64,000 nt of DNA, from NCBI GenBank assembly GCA_964007475.1, contig CAXFZM010000320.1, positions 248,001-312,000 on the forward strand, in the 5' to 3' direction. A model generated the notes under the pieces. It saw nothing but the letters and a program-made list of their open reading frames with translations. It searched no databases and was not told the DNA's origin. The DNA comes from Hybos culiciformis. Lineage: Eukaryota; Arthropoda; Insecta; Diptera; Hybotidae. The position numbers and the translations under genes were made by a program. Below, piece by piece: positions 1 through 9,939 of the stretch. The first letter of the stretch is position 1. Every line of letters begins with the position of its first letter.

Positions 1-1161
1 TGTTAACTTGCCGGAAGTCTATTACCAATCTCCAGCGTTTGTCTTTGCTGCCTGGTAATGATTTTTTAGGAACCAATAGCACTGGGCTATTATATTCCGA
101 AGCGGAAGGCTCAATAATGTCATGTTCCAGAAGTTTTTCAACTTCTTTAATTATTATTTCCTTATGAGTATGGGGTACACGGTAATTTTTGATGTAAACC
201 GGCGTTTCGTCGTTAAGACGGAGTTTTTGCTGATAGAAATTATTGAAGGTAATTTTCTCTGTTTCGGGTGAAAAAATGTCGATATATTCAGTACATAGAT
301 TTGTCAGTTTGTCTTTTATAAAATTTGGAAAGTTTTTGGACAATTTGTCTAAAATGTCTGCCTTACGTGTTCGTTTAGAACCTGTAGATCTATGGATATC
401 ATAGTCCGAAAAATTTTCAGTTTTTATTTGGGGATTTTCCAAAAAGATATTGTTAGGATTTGTGTTTAAAATGTATATGTATGGAGAAGATTTAGAAATT
501 AAGGCATTGGGTATAAATACCCCTGGAGCTATCTCCTGATTTGGGATTACAATTTCGTTTTCGTCATTGTTTATGTTGGCTATGAAAATTTTACGAAGAA
601 CCTCTGCTCTTGCGGGTAAAGATAAAAAGTTTGGAGTTAGTGAGTCTTGTAGGATAAATGACAAATCTTCATGGTAATCGTCAGGTCTAAGAACTAGTTG
701 GTCAGTATTTTTGTTAAAATCTAATAAACAATTATATTTTTTTAGAAAGTCCATCCCTATTATACCATCCGTAGGTATAGGAAAACTTGGATCGACTATT
801 TCAAACTGATGGGCAATATGAATGTGAAAATCAGCCCCTTTGCAAATTATATCTGTATCTACAGTTCCCTGGGTATTTATCGAATTCCCCCCTACTCCAC
901 TTATCGTGGATACTTTACTATTATTTATTTTAGCTGTTTTAAGAAGCTTGTCCGACTTAAATACGGAAATATCCGCTCCTGTGTCTACTAAGTAGGTATT
1001 AAAAACACCGCTCATTTTAGTTTTTAACTTTAAAAAACTAGTTAGATTTAAATTCATCTTAAAAACATTATTTTGGGGTACTTCGGGAACGTTGTTAATT
1101 TGTTTATTTTTCTGTTTGTTTATTCGTCCTGGTCCCCCCCTTGCTATAATTGGGGACCGTT
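1..1161 (-). CDS. pol: Pol polyprotein start: aspartic protease and N-terminal reverse transcriptase (partial)
   Basis: The minus-strand frame is open from about 1161 to the window edge with no stop found in my translation. An aspartic protease is centred near 985-970 with the catalytic triplet in the context VDTGADIS, and the flap-side motif GIIGMDFL follows near 750. The RT fingers begin near 240, including the motif EKLLEHDIIEPSASEYNSPV, and the frame is cut at FRQVN, so the catalytic YxDD lies outside. The frame is -1 relative to the gag frame that stops at 1146-1144, consistent with ribosomal frameshifting as in mdg1/412 elements. I cannot identify the slip site with certainty; the overlap runs through a CCCCAATTATAG stretch followed by seven G. 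Confidence 0.85.
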
Positions 1162-1752
1162 GTAGTTTCCCTGCTCGGGTCGATCTTGCAAAATCATATT
1201 ACGCACGTTTCTGTTATTTGGCTGATTTTGCCTATCATTTCTATTGTTCGGTCTGTTGTTATAATTTTGTCTATTATTGTTATTAAAATTATTATTGTTA
1301 TTGAAATTGTTATTAGGTCTGTAGTTATCAAAATTGTTATTGGGTCTGTAGTTAGCAAAATTGTTATTATATCTGAAATTATTTGGGCGTCTGTTATTAT
1401 CGTCGTAGTCGTTATTATTGAATCTATTATTTCTGTAATTATTATTATAATTTCTATTATTGTTAAAATTAAAATTCCTAAAATTGTTATTATTATTATT
1501 AGGCCGATTTTGTCTGTTGTTGTTTTGATTTCTGTTGTTGCCTGCCCTGTTTTGTCTATAGTACAAGACGTTATTTTGGACTGGTTGTTGCGCACTTGCG
1601 CTCAAAAATCTTGCAGTAATTTCGTTGAGGCTTTCGGGTGGAGTAGCCTCCATTAAAAGTCTAAGTCTTTCGCTAGACGCATTCTGAATAAAAGATTGCC
1701 GGGCCGTTTTTGTTGCGAGAATCGATGCGTTGGTGGGATTTATCCCCTCCAT
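1144..1752 (-). CDS. gag: Gag C-terminal part, Asn/Arg-rich nucleocapsid-like (out of frame with the rest of gag)
   Basis: This 202-aa frame starts with MEGINPTNASILATK, the usual end of the capsid core in this lineage. It then becomes a long Asn/Arg-rich region (about residues 65-180) with many N runs and no cysteine knuckle. It overlaps the upstream gag frame by 13 bases in another frame. The upstream frame ends LENDILWRG, and reading through would need a single-base shift near 1750-1765. I read this as one gag gene broken by a 1-nt indel, or by a consensus error, rather than a separate gene. The plus-strand hydrophobic ORF here is only a mirror of the AAT-rich coding. Confidence 0.75.
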   Translation of the reverse strand: MEGINPTNASILATKTARQSFIQNASSERLRLLMEATPPESLNEITARFLSASAQQPVQNNVLYYRQNRAGNNRNQNNNRQNRPNNNNNNFRNFNFNNNRNYNNNYRNNRFNNNDYDDNNRRPNNFRYNNNFANYRPNNNFDNYRPNNNFNNNNNFNNNNRQNYNNRPNNRNDRQNQPNNRNVRNMILQDRPEQGNYNGPQL

Positions 1753-2624
1753 AATATGTCGTTCTCCAGTTGTTTTGTCAATGTCTCAATTTCAGTGGCA
1801 TACGCATTTGCCGTTTTTGAATTTTGTTTTGTATTAAAAATTTTCGCCATAATAACATCCGTCGACTCATGCTTGATTTTTAATCGCAGCGCGTTTATGA
1901 TTGCTGGGACCGTATCCTCGTTTGTAATAAGGTTTCGCGCTGTCCCTTGCAACTTTGTTTTTATTATCGCGATTAAAGCCTGTATGTGTTCTCCGACCTG
2001 TCTATTTACCAATTCTATCGCGTCTATAAAAGCTGTCAAGCTTTCCGCCGCGCCGTCAAATTTCGGAATGACCTGTACCGCGTATGTGCAAAATTCTCTT
2101 TCTGGGTTTGCCATAGTTAAATTTTCGGGTTTTACCTCTTCAGTATCTGAAATTTGAGAGCTTTGGGACTGTGCGTCGTCGTAATATTCTGTATTACTAT
2201 TATTGTTATCCTCAAGCTTTTCTTCAGTTTCAAATATATCCGATAAGTCTAGTTGTTTATCCTCTTCAGTAATTGTTTCTGAACTATTTACTGATGCGTT
2301 ATCTTCCTCCTCAAAGTTTATATCTATTATTGCTTTAAAAGATTTTAATTCACGATTAAACGGTACCTTTAATAAATGGAAAACTTTAAGTATTTTCGCG
2401 TTTAACCGTTCATAAAAGGTTAAATTATTTTTATTACTTGGGAAATTTTTCTCAAACTCGCGCAATATAGCAAGAATACTATTGTATTCTTCAATTAGAA
2501 TTTTAAGGTGTTTTTCCCTTGTTTGCCCACTTGGAGGTTTAGATATGTTAATACATTTGAAACTTTTGTCAAAAGTGTCTTTGTGAGATTTGATAAATTT
2601 TCTGTAAGCTACACTAAATGACAT
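1740..2624 (-). CDS. gag: Gag N-terminal and capsid part (mdg1/412-like)
   Basis: The frame codes for 294 aa from ATG at 2624. Residues 1-100 are helical and charged. Residues about 115-165 are an acidic Ser/Glu/Asp linker. From about residue 170 the capsid-like core starts (PEREFCTYAVQVIPKFDG, then KLQGTARNLI), a pattern typical of Ty3/Gypsy capsids in which a target-like IPKFDG segment opens the domain. It assembles the particle that packages element RNA. The ORF ends abruptly at 1740 by frameshift, and the remainder continues at 1752-1144. It is the first large ORF after the roughly 3-kb leader. Confidence 0.8.
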   Translation of the reverse strand: MSFSVAYRKFIKSHKDTFDKSFKCINISKPPSGQTREKHLKILIEEYNSILAILREFEKNFPSNKNNLTFYERLNAKILKVFHLLKVPFNRELKSFKAIIDINFEEEDNASVNSSETITEEDKQLDLSDIFETEEKLEDNNNSNTEYYDDAQSQSSQISDTEEVKPENLTMANPEREFCTYAVQVIPKFDGAAESLTAFIDAIELVNRQVGEHIQALIAIIKTKLQGTARNLITNEDTVPAIINALRLKIKHESTDVIMAKIFNTKQNSKTANAYATEIETLTKQLENDILWRG

Positions 2625-4026
2625 TAAATGATACCGAAATTTATTAACCAGATCAAATATTAATCAAAAAATAATTTGTAGTAATAAAATTTTTCAAAAA
2701 AAAAAATTAAAAAACAATGAGTCTATTGTATCATAGGCAAGTTTCAAAAAAAATTTTCCTTAAAAAACCAATTAACTTTATCTTTTTCCTTTTAATATCT
2801 TTCATTAAACATTCAAACATATGTTTACCATAAAAAAAATCGTTTGCCAAAAGAAATATACTAAAACAATGAACTGTGGTTGTCATTGATCTTGACCTTA
2901 TATAAAAAATGTATTCCTTTTATTTTTAATTTAACTGAAGTTCAATATATTCTATGTTTTTTTTACCGTAAAAAAAAATTGGCCATGAGTTTAGGGCGAG
3001 GCTTGCGCCGTCTAACAATTAAATTACTTAAATATATTCAAAATGTTCTAAAGTTTGTACTATTATTTAGTACTTCTTATTATTTTTTTTTTTTTTTTTT
3101 ATACTAAACAAATTTATTAATCAATCTATTATTAGATCATTAATACAAAAATCTCCCCCTTTATCACGTTCTTTTAATGTTCGTGAATAATAGCACCAAA
3201 AAAAAATTTTTTTTTTTACATTTTCAATTTTGTAAATTTGCAATTATTGAACAAAAATTTTAATTTTTGTCAACCAATAAAAATTCGATATGGTTGGAGC
3301 GAATCCTTTCGCCACTCCAGTATTCGCTGCAATATGTTTTTTTTTTCAAAAAAAAAAATTTTCGATGCGACTTAATTTGATTTATTTTAATAATATTTTC
3401 ATTCTTATTTTTCCCAAAAAAAATTTATTTTTCTAGTCGCTTTAACAAAATTTTACTATATTGCGTAATTTACTATAACTTCAAAAAAAAAATTAGAAGT
3501 TTTATTTTCGAAAAAAAATTTTGCGATTTGGTAGGGGCGAGGCTTGCGCCACTTAAAATTTTGTTTCGCTTTTATAAAAGAATCTTGTAATCTAATATTG
3601 GATATATATTTTATTTATTATTTATATATTTTTATTATTTTAAAATAAAGTACGTAAAAATTAATCTCTTGTTTTTCTTTTTTCAAAACGAATTATTTCA
3701 ATGATAAAATTTCAAAGAAAAAATTTCCCAAAAAAATTTTGACTAATTATCAAATAGCGTGGAAAATGAAATTTTTATGATCAATAAAATTGATTTTAAT
3801 TATCGAAGGAAAGAAAACATATTTAATTTAAAAAAAAATCTCTTCTTTTTTTTTGTTTAATTTTTTTTTCTCACAAATTTAAATACTTTCTACAGAAATC
3901 AATAGTTTGGTTTTAAAATATTATTTAATCATTTACGAAAATTATTCCAGAAAAAAAAAATTTTCAGCAAACAATATTTTGCTTTCTTTATATATATTTT
4001 TTATTTTTTTTTTTTTAATAAAATGA
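2625..4026 (-). other. Element C leader, non-coding, with repeated GC hairpin motif
   Basis: I see no convincing ORF. The stretch is AT-rich with homopolymer runs and carries the 16-mer GGGCGAGGCTTGCGCC twice (2994-3009 and 3535-3550). A diverged version with paired arms, GGAGCGAATCC then TTCGCCACTCC, lies at 3296-3318. Each can fold into a short hairpin and stands out as GC-rich in an AT background. A packaging, IRES or insulator role is possible but unproven. Confidence 0.5.
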
Positions 4027-4278
4027 TCAATTGATCGATTTTAAAATCGTTATAAATACAGAAAAATTTAAAATAATGACGTAAAAAATAATAATGCAAC
4101 TCACTACTTTACACAGTTTTTCAAGGTGTTTCATACGGTGCTGGTTCCGATGTTGTCTTCGTTGATTTCTGCTTCCACTATCGCTGATGATGTTGAATGT
4201 TGATTGATTGAGTTGGATGTTGATAGATGATCTCCATTTTTCATAATAAAATTTTTTTTTTATTAAGGTTTTTTTCAT
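4027..4278 (-). CDS. Small ORF in element C leader: basic segment plus C-terminal hydrophobic helix
   Basis: The 83-aa frame has a strongly basic central part (RNQRRQHRNQHRMKHLEK) followed by a hydrophobic stretch (VVSCIIIFYVIILNFSVF) that could span a membrane. It lies third in a row of small ORFs between the primer site and gag. I do not recognise the family. In such an AT-rich leader a hydrophobic ORF can arise by chance, so this is a tentative call. It is supported only by its position in a leader where other members of this lineage also keep small ORFs. Confidence 0.3.
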   Translation of the reverse strand: MKKTLIKKKFYYEKWRSSINIQLNQSTFNIISDSGSRNQRRQHRNQHRMKHLEKLCKVVSCIIIFYVIILNFSVFITILKSIN

Positions 4279-4470
4279 TTTTATTTTTTTTTTTTTATTT
4301 TTTTTTTTTTTAAAATAATTTTCTAATTTTTATTTTGGGATCTATTGTTTTTTTTCTTTTCGTTTTTGTCTAATAATTTATATATAATTTTTTTTTTTTA
4401 TTTTTATATATTAAAAAAAATTCTTGTAATTATAGTTTTTTCCTTTCAGTTTTTATTTCAAAATAAATTA

Positions 4471-4725
4471 TTACACTATTTCATTTGTTTCTAGGTTTTC
4501 ACTATTTTTTTTTTCTAGGTTTTCACTATTTTTTTTCTCTAGGTTTTCACTATTTTTTTTTGAATAAGAAATTCTATATATTATTTCTTTTACATGTTCA
4601 ACAAAGTCTGCAGTATCTTCTTCTTCGATACTTTGGAACCCTTTAGACATTTCCGTATACAACGGAGTAAACGATGAAGTTGGTAAATCTTCAACTTCAT
4701 TTTGAACATTCTCTTCAGGTAGCAT
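4471..4725 (-). CDS. Small acidic leader ORF with three 8-residue C-terminal repeats
   Basis: The ORF is 84 aa. The first 55 residues are acidic (Glu/Asp-rich, no basic cluster). The C-terminus is three tandem copies of KKNSENLE, encoded by a 24-nt tandem repeat around 4486-4565 on the plus strand. It is located between two other small ORFs in the leader of element C. No known domain is recognised. In-frame repeat copies (24 nt each) and compositional contrast with its flanks argue that it is, or was, translated. Function unknown. Confidence 0.45.
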   Translation of the reverse strand: MLPEENVQNEVEDLPTSSFTPLYTEMSKGFQSIEEEDTADFVEHVKEIIYRISYSKKNSENLEKKNSENLEKKNSENLETNEIV

Positions 4726-4929
4726 ACTGATTTTATGAGATAGAAAGAAACAAAATTCATTTATTTCCTCTTTTTTTTTTGAATAATTAAAAAAGGTCTA
4801 AAAAGTATTGATTTTATTTTTTTTTGAAAATTTAAATTGATTTCACTGCTTTTGTTAGTTTATTTCATTTTGAGAAAAAATGTTTACAACTTTATTATAT
4901 TTATAAATTATGTGTTTCAAATAAGGGAT

Positions 4930-5157
4930 CTATGCCAATGCGACCATAGATTGACCCTTATTGAAGTATTTTTTCTTCGTGGAATTATGCCAAATTTTAT
5001 AAATTCGATATGCGGCCGATAGTACTGAAAGTATAGTTAGTATATATAGAAGAATAATGATATCATTATTAACTATCGACGCTTGGTGTACCTCGACGGT
5101 ATTCACCACAGTGCCCGAATTGGAAGGGGCTATGTGCTTAGATTCTGTTTTACCCAT
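4930..5157 (-). CDS. Small leader ORF: putative N-myristoylated single-pass membrane protein
   Basis: The ORF is 75 aa and is the first one downstream of the primer binding site. It starts MGKTES, which matches the N-myristoylation consensus (Gly2, Ser6). A polar segment follows (residues 7-32), then a hydrophobic helix IIILLYILTILSVLSAAY (about 34-51), then a basic tail (YRIYKIWHNSTKKKY). Lipid anchor plus transmembrane helix plus basic cytosolic tail is a coherent architecture that chance ORFs rarely show. Related small leader ORFs are, to my knowledge, present in other mdg1/412-group elements. Its role in the element is unknown. Confidence 0.6.
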   Translation of the reverse strand: MGKTESKHIAPSNSGTVVNTVEVHQASIVNNDIIILLYILTILSVLSAAYRIYKIWHNSTKKKYFNKGQSMVALA

Positions 5158-5695
5158 AAGTGTTAATCACAAGGTATTTTTTTTATTTTATTTTTACGAC
5201 GCAATATTCAAATAAAATTTTAATGGTGCAATATTTTAATGCAATATTTGAGTAATATTACTGAATTTGTGCAATTATAAAATTAAATTTTTCTTTTCTG
5301 ATTTTCTATTTTAATTAAACATTTCATTTCTGTTTTTCTTTAATAACTTTTATTATCAGTTTTATTTGTGTTTTTTTCTTTTTATTCTTTGTTTTTTTTT
5401 TTTTTTTTTTTAAGGCAAAATTCACTTTCCTTTTCTAGTTTTATTAATATTTTTTTTGATATTTTTAGTTCAATTTTATTCACTTTTATTTAACAAAATA
5501 TTTTTCCTTATAAAATTTTATTTTACCGAAATCAATTTTAAGAACAAAAAATTTTTTTTTTTTTAAATTAAATTTTGTATTGACTTTTCTTTTCAAACTT
5601 TTTCAAAAAAAAATCCTTTTTTTTTTTTTTATTTTAAAAAAAATTATAATTTTTCCATTATTAAAAATTATTTTTACACACTTTTTTTTTTTTTT
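5158..5695 (-). other. AT-rich leader between primer site and first small ORF
   Basis: No ORF or structured motif is supported. The stretch consists of poly-T and poly-A runs, including a run of over 20 T near 5392-5412, and it is the immediate 5' leader of element C. Confidence 0.5.
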
Positions 5696-5707
5696 TCACG
5701 GTCGCCA
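5696..5707 (-). promoter_or_regulatory. Primer binding site of element C (tRNA-Arg type)
   Basis: On the minus strand the 12-mer TGGCGACCGTGA follows the LTR end CATGCTACA directly, with no spacer. It is complementary to the 3' end of insect tRNA-Arg, the primer used by mdg1/412 elements. This fixes the LTR 3' boundary at 5708. Confidence 0.85.
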
Positions 5708-6235
5708 TGTAGCATGATTGGTTGCTATCTTTTTATATTTTAAATAAAACACAATATACTTATTTAAGAGGACACAACTTTATTGACTGAAAATTAAACT
5801 ATTAATGAGCTCTCATTAATTATCCTAATTAATTTATATTATCTTTTTCTATGCATGCAAATTGCATGCATAGATCATAAAGAGAGAAACATAATGGAAT
5901 GGAATGACGACGAAATATTTAAGAGAATTTTAGTGGGTGTATTGGTATGCACAAGTGCATTCCATAGAAATCGTGTGTGGGAAAATATTTGGCTTGTTAT
6001 CTGAGATCCACTTGAATTAAATATATTAGGACAGATAATAATGATAAAATATGTTTATGCAAACATATTTTATCATTAGAAAATAAATTAAAGTCAAGTT
6101 TTTATACTTGGACATTTTTGGGTTTTTAATTTGAGACTTATTTAGAATTTTAAGTACAGTTGCGTTTTGCTGCAACATGTACAAAATACTGGGTGTGAAA
6201 GGTAAGTATGTAATATTCGGTACAAATGTACCACA
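5708..6235 (-). repeat. 5' LTR of element C (528 bp)
   Basis: On the minus strand it starts TGTGGTACATTTG at 6235 and ends AATCATGCTACA at 5708, so it has TG...CA ends. It contains an AATAAA (CAGTCAATAAAG) about 80 bases before the end as a polyadenylation signal candidate. Two strong palindromes lie inside: 6039-6078 (18-bp arms, 4-nt loop) and 5849-5873 (12-bp arms built on ATGCATGCAA). A third, shorter one is TAATTAATGAGAGCTCATTAATTA-like near 5802-5824. The right end coincides with the point where homology of A to B begins. Confidence 0.85.
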
Positions 6236-6880
6236 GCAGTCTAAAATGTAGACACAGTCTACACTGTACATACTGCGATTTTGATTTTCAGTACCTGCAA
6301 AACAGGTACAGTTTCAGTTCGACTTTTCACCTTACAGTGTGAGTGCAGTTTAAAAACTAGGCACTGTCTACACTGTACATTCTGGGGTGGGAAGTCTAAA
6401 TGAAACAAAGTTTCCATTTCCTACTATCCAACTTTTCCTAAACTAATAGAGATTACCTAGAAAATTTTTCTTCTCAACTAAAAATTTTTTTTTTCTCTAT
6501 CAAACAATTATACATACATCAAGCATTTCTGATACCTAAAGGACCTTAACTTAAAATAAAAAAAAAACAAATATATATCTATATTAAACATTTTTTTTTT
6601 TGAGAAAGAAAAAAGAAATTAAATAAGAAAATTTTAATTAAAGAAAAGAATAACAAAAATAGCAGAAAAATTAAAAAAATTAAATAAATAGTTTTCCTGT
6701 TGGTTTTTTTTTGGAAAAAAAAGGAAAGTAATAGAGACTTCAAACATATATATATTAAGAAAATTCGTAAAACGGTTTAAAGTAACTTGAAAGAAAAAAA
6801 ACAAGAAAAGTAACTAATAAAAATAAATATATATATATACAAACATATTTTTTTTAAGGATATATAAAAATCTTTGATAA
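6236..6880 (+). other. Leader of unit A (truncated by element C)
   Basis: This holds the last part of leader repeat 3 and the whole of leader repeat 4 (about 6323-6391, core CAGTGTGAGTGCAGTTTAAA), then an A-rich stretch up to gag. Bases 6236-6239 (GCAG) are the presumed target duplication left by element C. Confidence 0.7.
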
Positions 6881-9095
6881 ATTGAAGAAATAAATTTATA
6901 TATAGTTCCAGAACATTTAGAATTAGAGGAACTAAATTATGAATATGAAAGAAATCAGATTCCCTATTCTGACTTAAAATCCTTAGATAAATTAAAAGAA
7001 TGTTTAGCTCGCGAATCCGAGAATCCAGATACAAGAGACAAACGGGTACAAAGCATAACTACCCCTCTTCCTCAGAAGAAGTAAATAAGGCAATAATTGA
7101 CGCTAAAAAAGTGATCAAGCAAGTCAAAACTTCAATACTAGGGACTCCTATATTAGAAAGTCTAGCACCATTAGTAAGCAGGTTAACGCATCATAAATAT
7201 AAACTTAAAGAATTAATAACTGAAGGTAATAAAGAAGAACCAACAATATCCGACTTACTAAATGATATTGAAAATTACACAGAAATAATAGTAGTCGAAA
7301 TAAATAAAATACTTTATAAGCACCAAGAAAAAAACAGAGAAAAACCAGCAAAAAAAACAACTTATTCAGGACGATGAAATCGACCTGATAAGCCCATTTG
7401 CTGATCTATCAATAACAGAAAATGAGGAAGAAACAAAAAAATCAAAAACAGGATCAGTAAGAAAAATAATAAGCGTTCCAGGATCCTTGTTAGCCACAGA
7501 ATCTGCAACCAATGAGGAACGAATATATTCCAATAAAACAGGAGACAAGAAACAACAGAAAAACAGAAATCAAGAAATAGATATAACTGGTTGGAGAAAA
7601 CGATCAAGCTCAGTAAATAAAAATTTTCAAGCGCCAGGTCAAAAGGACTTTCCAGGATTTTCAAGTATAATTATGCATGGGAATAAGGAATACCTAAAAA
7701 AAGTAACAGACCCCAACAAAAAAGGAGCACCACCTTTATTAATAAGAAATAAAAATTTTGAGTTCCCTAAACCAGGGGGACACAAAAAAATCTGTCCGAA
7801 AAACAGGCAGAAAAAAGTGAAGAAGTAACCATGGCACGTATTATGGCCATGATAGAAAATCTTGAAAGAAGAATTCATCCGGTTGTGACAGATTATTTGT
7901 CAAAACAACCAACCCCCCAAAATAGGCAAAAAAGATCAATAAGGCCTGATATTTCGAGCTCAGGTTCGTTTACACCAAGCCTCCCGGATAAAAGAGAAAG
8001 AAGACAATCGAGACCTCTTTCTGCTAGACCCCCAGCGTCCCAAAACGGGAATTCAAGGTCAGCCGGGTCACAACAATTAAGGTCTAGTACCCGAGCAAGA
8101 GACTCCAGGTCCCCTCCCCCAAGACAGGCCCAAAGACAAACCGATCAAAACGAAAACAGAGAAAGACGCGCGGTTTATCAACCAGAACCCAGATATACTA
8201 CGGAACTGGATTTAAAGAAGCGTTTCGGTCTATTCTTTAATGGTGACGAAGTGGAAAACTTCGTAAAAGACGTAGAATAGACCATAACATTTCCGACAGA
8301 GTACTAATAAATAATTTTCATCAACTTTTAGACCCAGCAGTAAAAAAATGGTATTTCGTATACTTTAGAACTCACGACAAGCAAGAGACAACTTGGAGGA
8401 CCTTCAGTTCAGCCCTCATAAATGAGTACGCTGAAGCCCTTGATGAAGACTTAAAAATAACAGAGCTAGTAAATAGAAAACAAAAATTAGGTGAAAAACT
8501 TGGCGAGAATTTATTCAAGCCATGATAGCCCTTAACCAAAAACTAGAGGAACCTTTAAACGAACGACGTTTAACGAACCGAATTAAACTTAATGTAAGAA
8601 GGGAGTATAAAGAACCACTCCAAGCGGTGAAATTCGCGACCTTACCACACTTCGAACTAAATTTAGAATGATCGACGCTAGCAAAGAAATGAAACAAACA
8701 TATAGAGAAGAAAATACTTATCAGAGACCAGGAGGCGAGCGTAATAGGTATAGGGTACAAGAGATTCAATATGAGGACGATTACCCATATGATGACTATT
8801 ACGAAAATGAATTTTATGAGGTAGAGGCAGTTCAAAATACAACCAAGCAGCCTCAATTTAATGCAGGAAATTTAAAAAAAAATATGAAGAACCTCTAAAA
8901 ATTAAACAACAAATATCCAGACCAAGAACCGCAGAAACCAACCTGCGTTGTTGGAATTGCGAAAAACCAGGCCATGCATTCATGGACTGTACTGAGAACT
9001 ATAGGAGAATTTTCTGCTACAAATGCGGAATGCCTAATGAAGTTTCTCCAACTTTCAAAAATTGCCACAAGACAGTTCGATTCCAGGGAAACTAA
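6881..9095 (+). pseudogene. gag: gag of unit A, broken by several frameshifts
   Basis: The N-terminal half is helical and charged (VPEHLELEELNYEYE, then an E/K-rich region and a basic QKNRNQE region). The middle contains the conserved capsid-type segment (ISDRVLINNFHQLLDPAVKK near 8290-8350). The end holds a CCHC knuckle CWNCEKPGHAFMDC (near 8950) and a degenerate second knuckle (CYKCGMPNEV). Reading frame changes occur near 7043 and 7352 (private to A) and near 7785, 8265, 8510, 8667 and 8875 (shared with B). Two of the shared ones are in A runs, the others are not. The gene encodes the particle protein; in this copy it cannot be made intact. The ATG at 7000 is in a frame joined to gag only by the private deletion near 7043. 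Confidence 0.75.
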
Positions 9096-9243
9096 ATTCA
9101 CAATCTGTGGAAAGGCCGTCTGCAGATTTAAAAATAGGCCAAAATTCTGATAAGATTAATGACAAAATTAATGATAAAAATAAGGATAACTTAGAAATAT
9201 TGCATAATCAAAAAGAAAAAATAATGAATCAAAAAAAGAAGAA

Positions 9244-9939
9244 ATGAAAATTACCAAAATTCTAAAAAGAACAGAAAAGGACGAAATTTCATCAAAAGAA
9301 AAAAAACAATGGCCTCCATATCATATCAGAAAACAACGATATGAGAGAAAAAGAGCCGAAATAGTTACCTTTAAGAATGTTAGCGAAATAAGATTAATTA
9401 TTAACAAAATAAATAAATCAAAGAAAAGAAAAGAAAAATCAAGACGTGAAAATCAATATTATAGACTGATTAAAGTAGATAAAAAGAAAATTATTTCATC
9501 AATCATAAAAATACCACAAGATAATAGACCATATGTAAAAATCCAGATAGGAAAACAAGCATTAATGGGACTATTAGATTCTGGAGCATCAATTTCCTGT
9601 TTAGGAAAAGACAGAAAATCGATTGCAGAAGAAACAAATTTTAAATTGCATAAAATTAGGGAGTCTGTAATAACCGCAGCAGGAAATAAAACAGAAATAA
9701 TAGGATATATCCTTGTACCTATTATTTTTAATAAAATATCAAAAATTTTGAAAATTCACGTTGTCCCTAAATTGTCACAAGAACTATATCTTGGTGTAAA
9801 TTTCTGGACAGAATTTAACCTAGCTCCTCAAATTTTTAATCTAGTAAGCGAAATTTCAGAAACTGACCAAAATATTCATCAGTTAAATCTAAAAGAACAG
9901 ATAGAGTTAGAAAAAAAATGTTTCCTTCATATGCAGTAG
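9244..9939 (+). pseudogene. pol: Aspartic protease region of pol, unit A
   Basis: The 231-aa frame has a basic N-terminal part and then the retropepsin active site GLLDSGASISCLGK at about residues 102-115. A conserved C-terminal part follows (YLGVNFWTEFNL), which corresponds to the GxDFL-type motif of gypsy proteases. The frame ends in ELEKKCFLHMQ, whereas the natural continuation (KMFPSYAVEGLG) is one frame away after a run of eight A at 9912-9919. The same break is in unit B. It would mature Gag-Pol in the particle. Confidence 0.7.

Larger units (their letters stand above)
1..6235 (-). mobile_element. mdg1/412-like Ty3/Gypsy LTR retrotransposon (element C), 3' part outside window
   Basis: Read on the minus strand the order is LTR (6235-5708), primer binding site, about 3 kb leader with small ORFs, gag (2624-1144) and pol (from 1161), running off the window edge inside reverse transcriptase. 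Gag is Asn-rich at its C-terminus and has no CCHC knuckle. Pol lies in the -1 frame relative to the end of gag, and the primer site is complementary to tRNA-Arg. All three traits are usual for the mdg1/412 lineage (family knowledge). The right edge abuts unit A exactly where A's leader homology to unit B begins, so this element is inserted in A. Downstream RT, integrase and the second LTR should lie left of position 1. Confidence 0.88.

Noticed and set aside
1150..1656. Plus-strand 168-aa hydrophobic Ile/Val-rich ORF
   Set aside because: It is the mirror of the AAT/Asn-rich gag C-terminus on the minus strand; the composition comes from the repeat, not from a membrane protein.
7000..7377. 125-aa ORF starting MFSSRIRESRY as gag start
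   Set aside because: The start is in a frame that joins gag only through a 1-nt deletion private to unit A. Unit B shows the true frame continuing upstream without this ATG.
7785..8900. Programmed frameshifting as the cause of all gag frame changes
   Set aside because: Five shifts in one gene are too many, and several are not at slippery runs. Shared mutation (or, for A-run cases, consensus error) is simpler.
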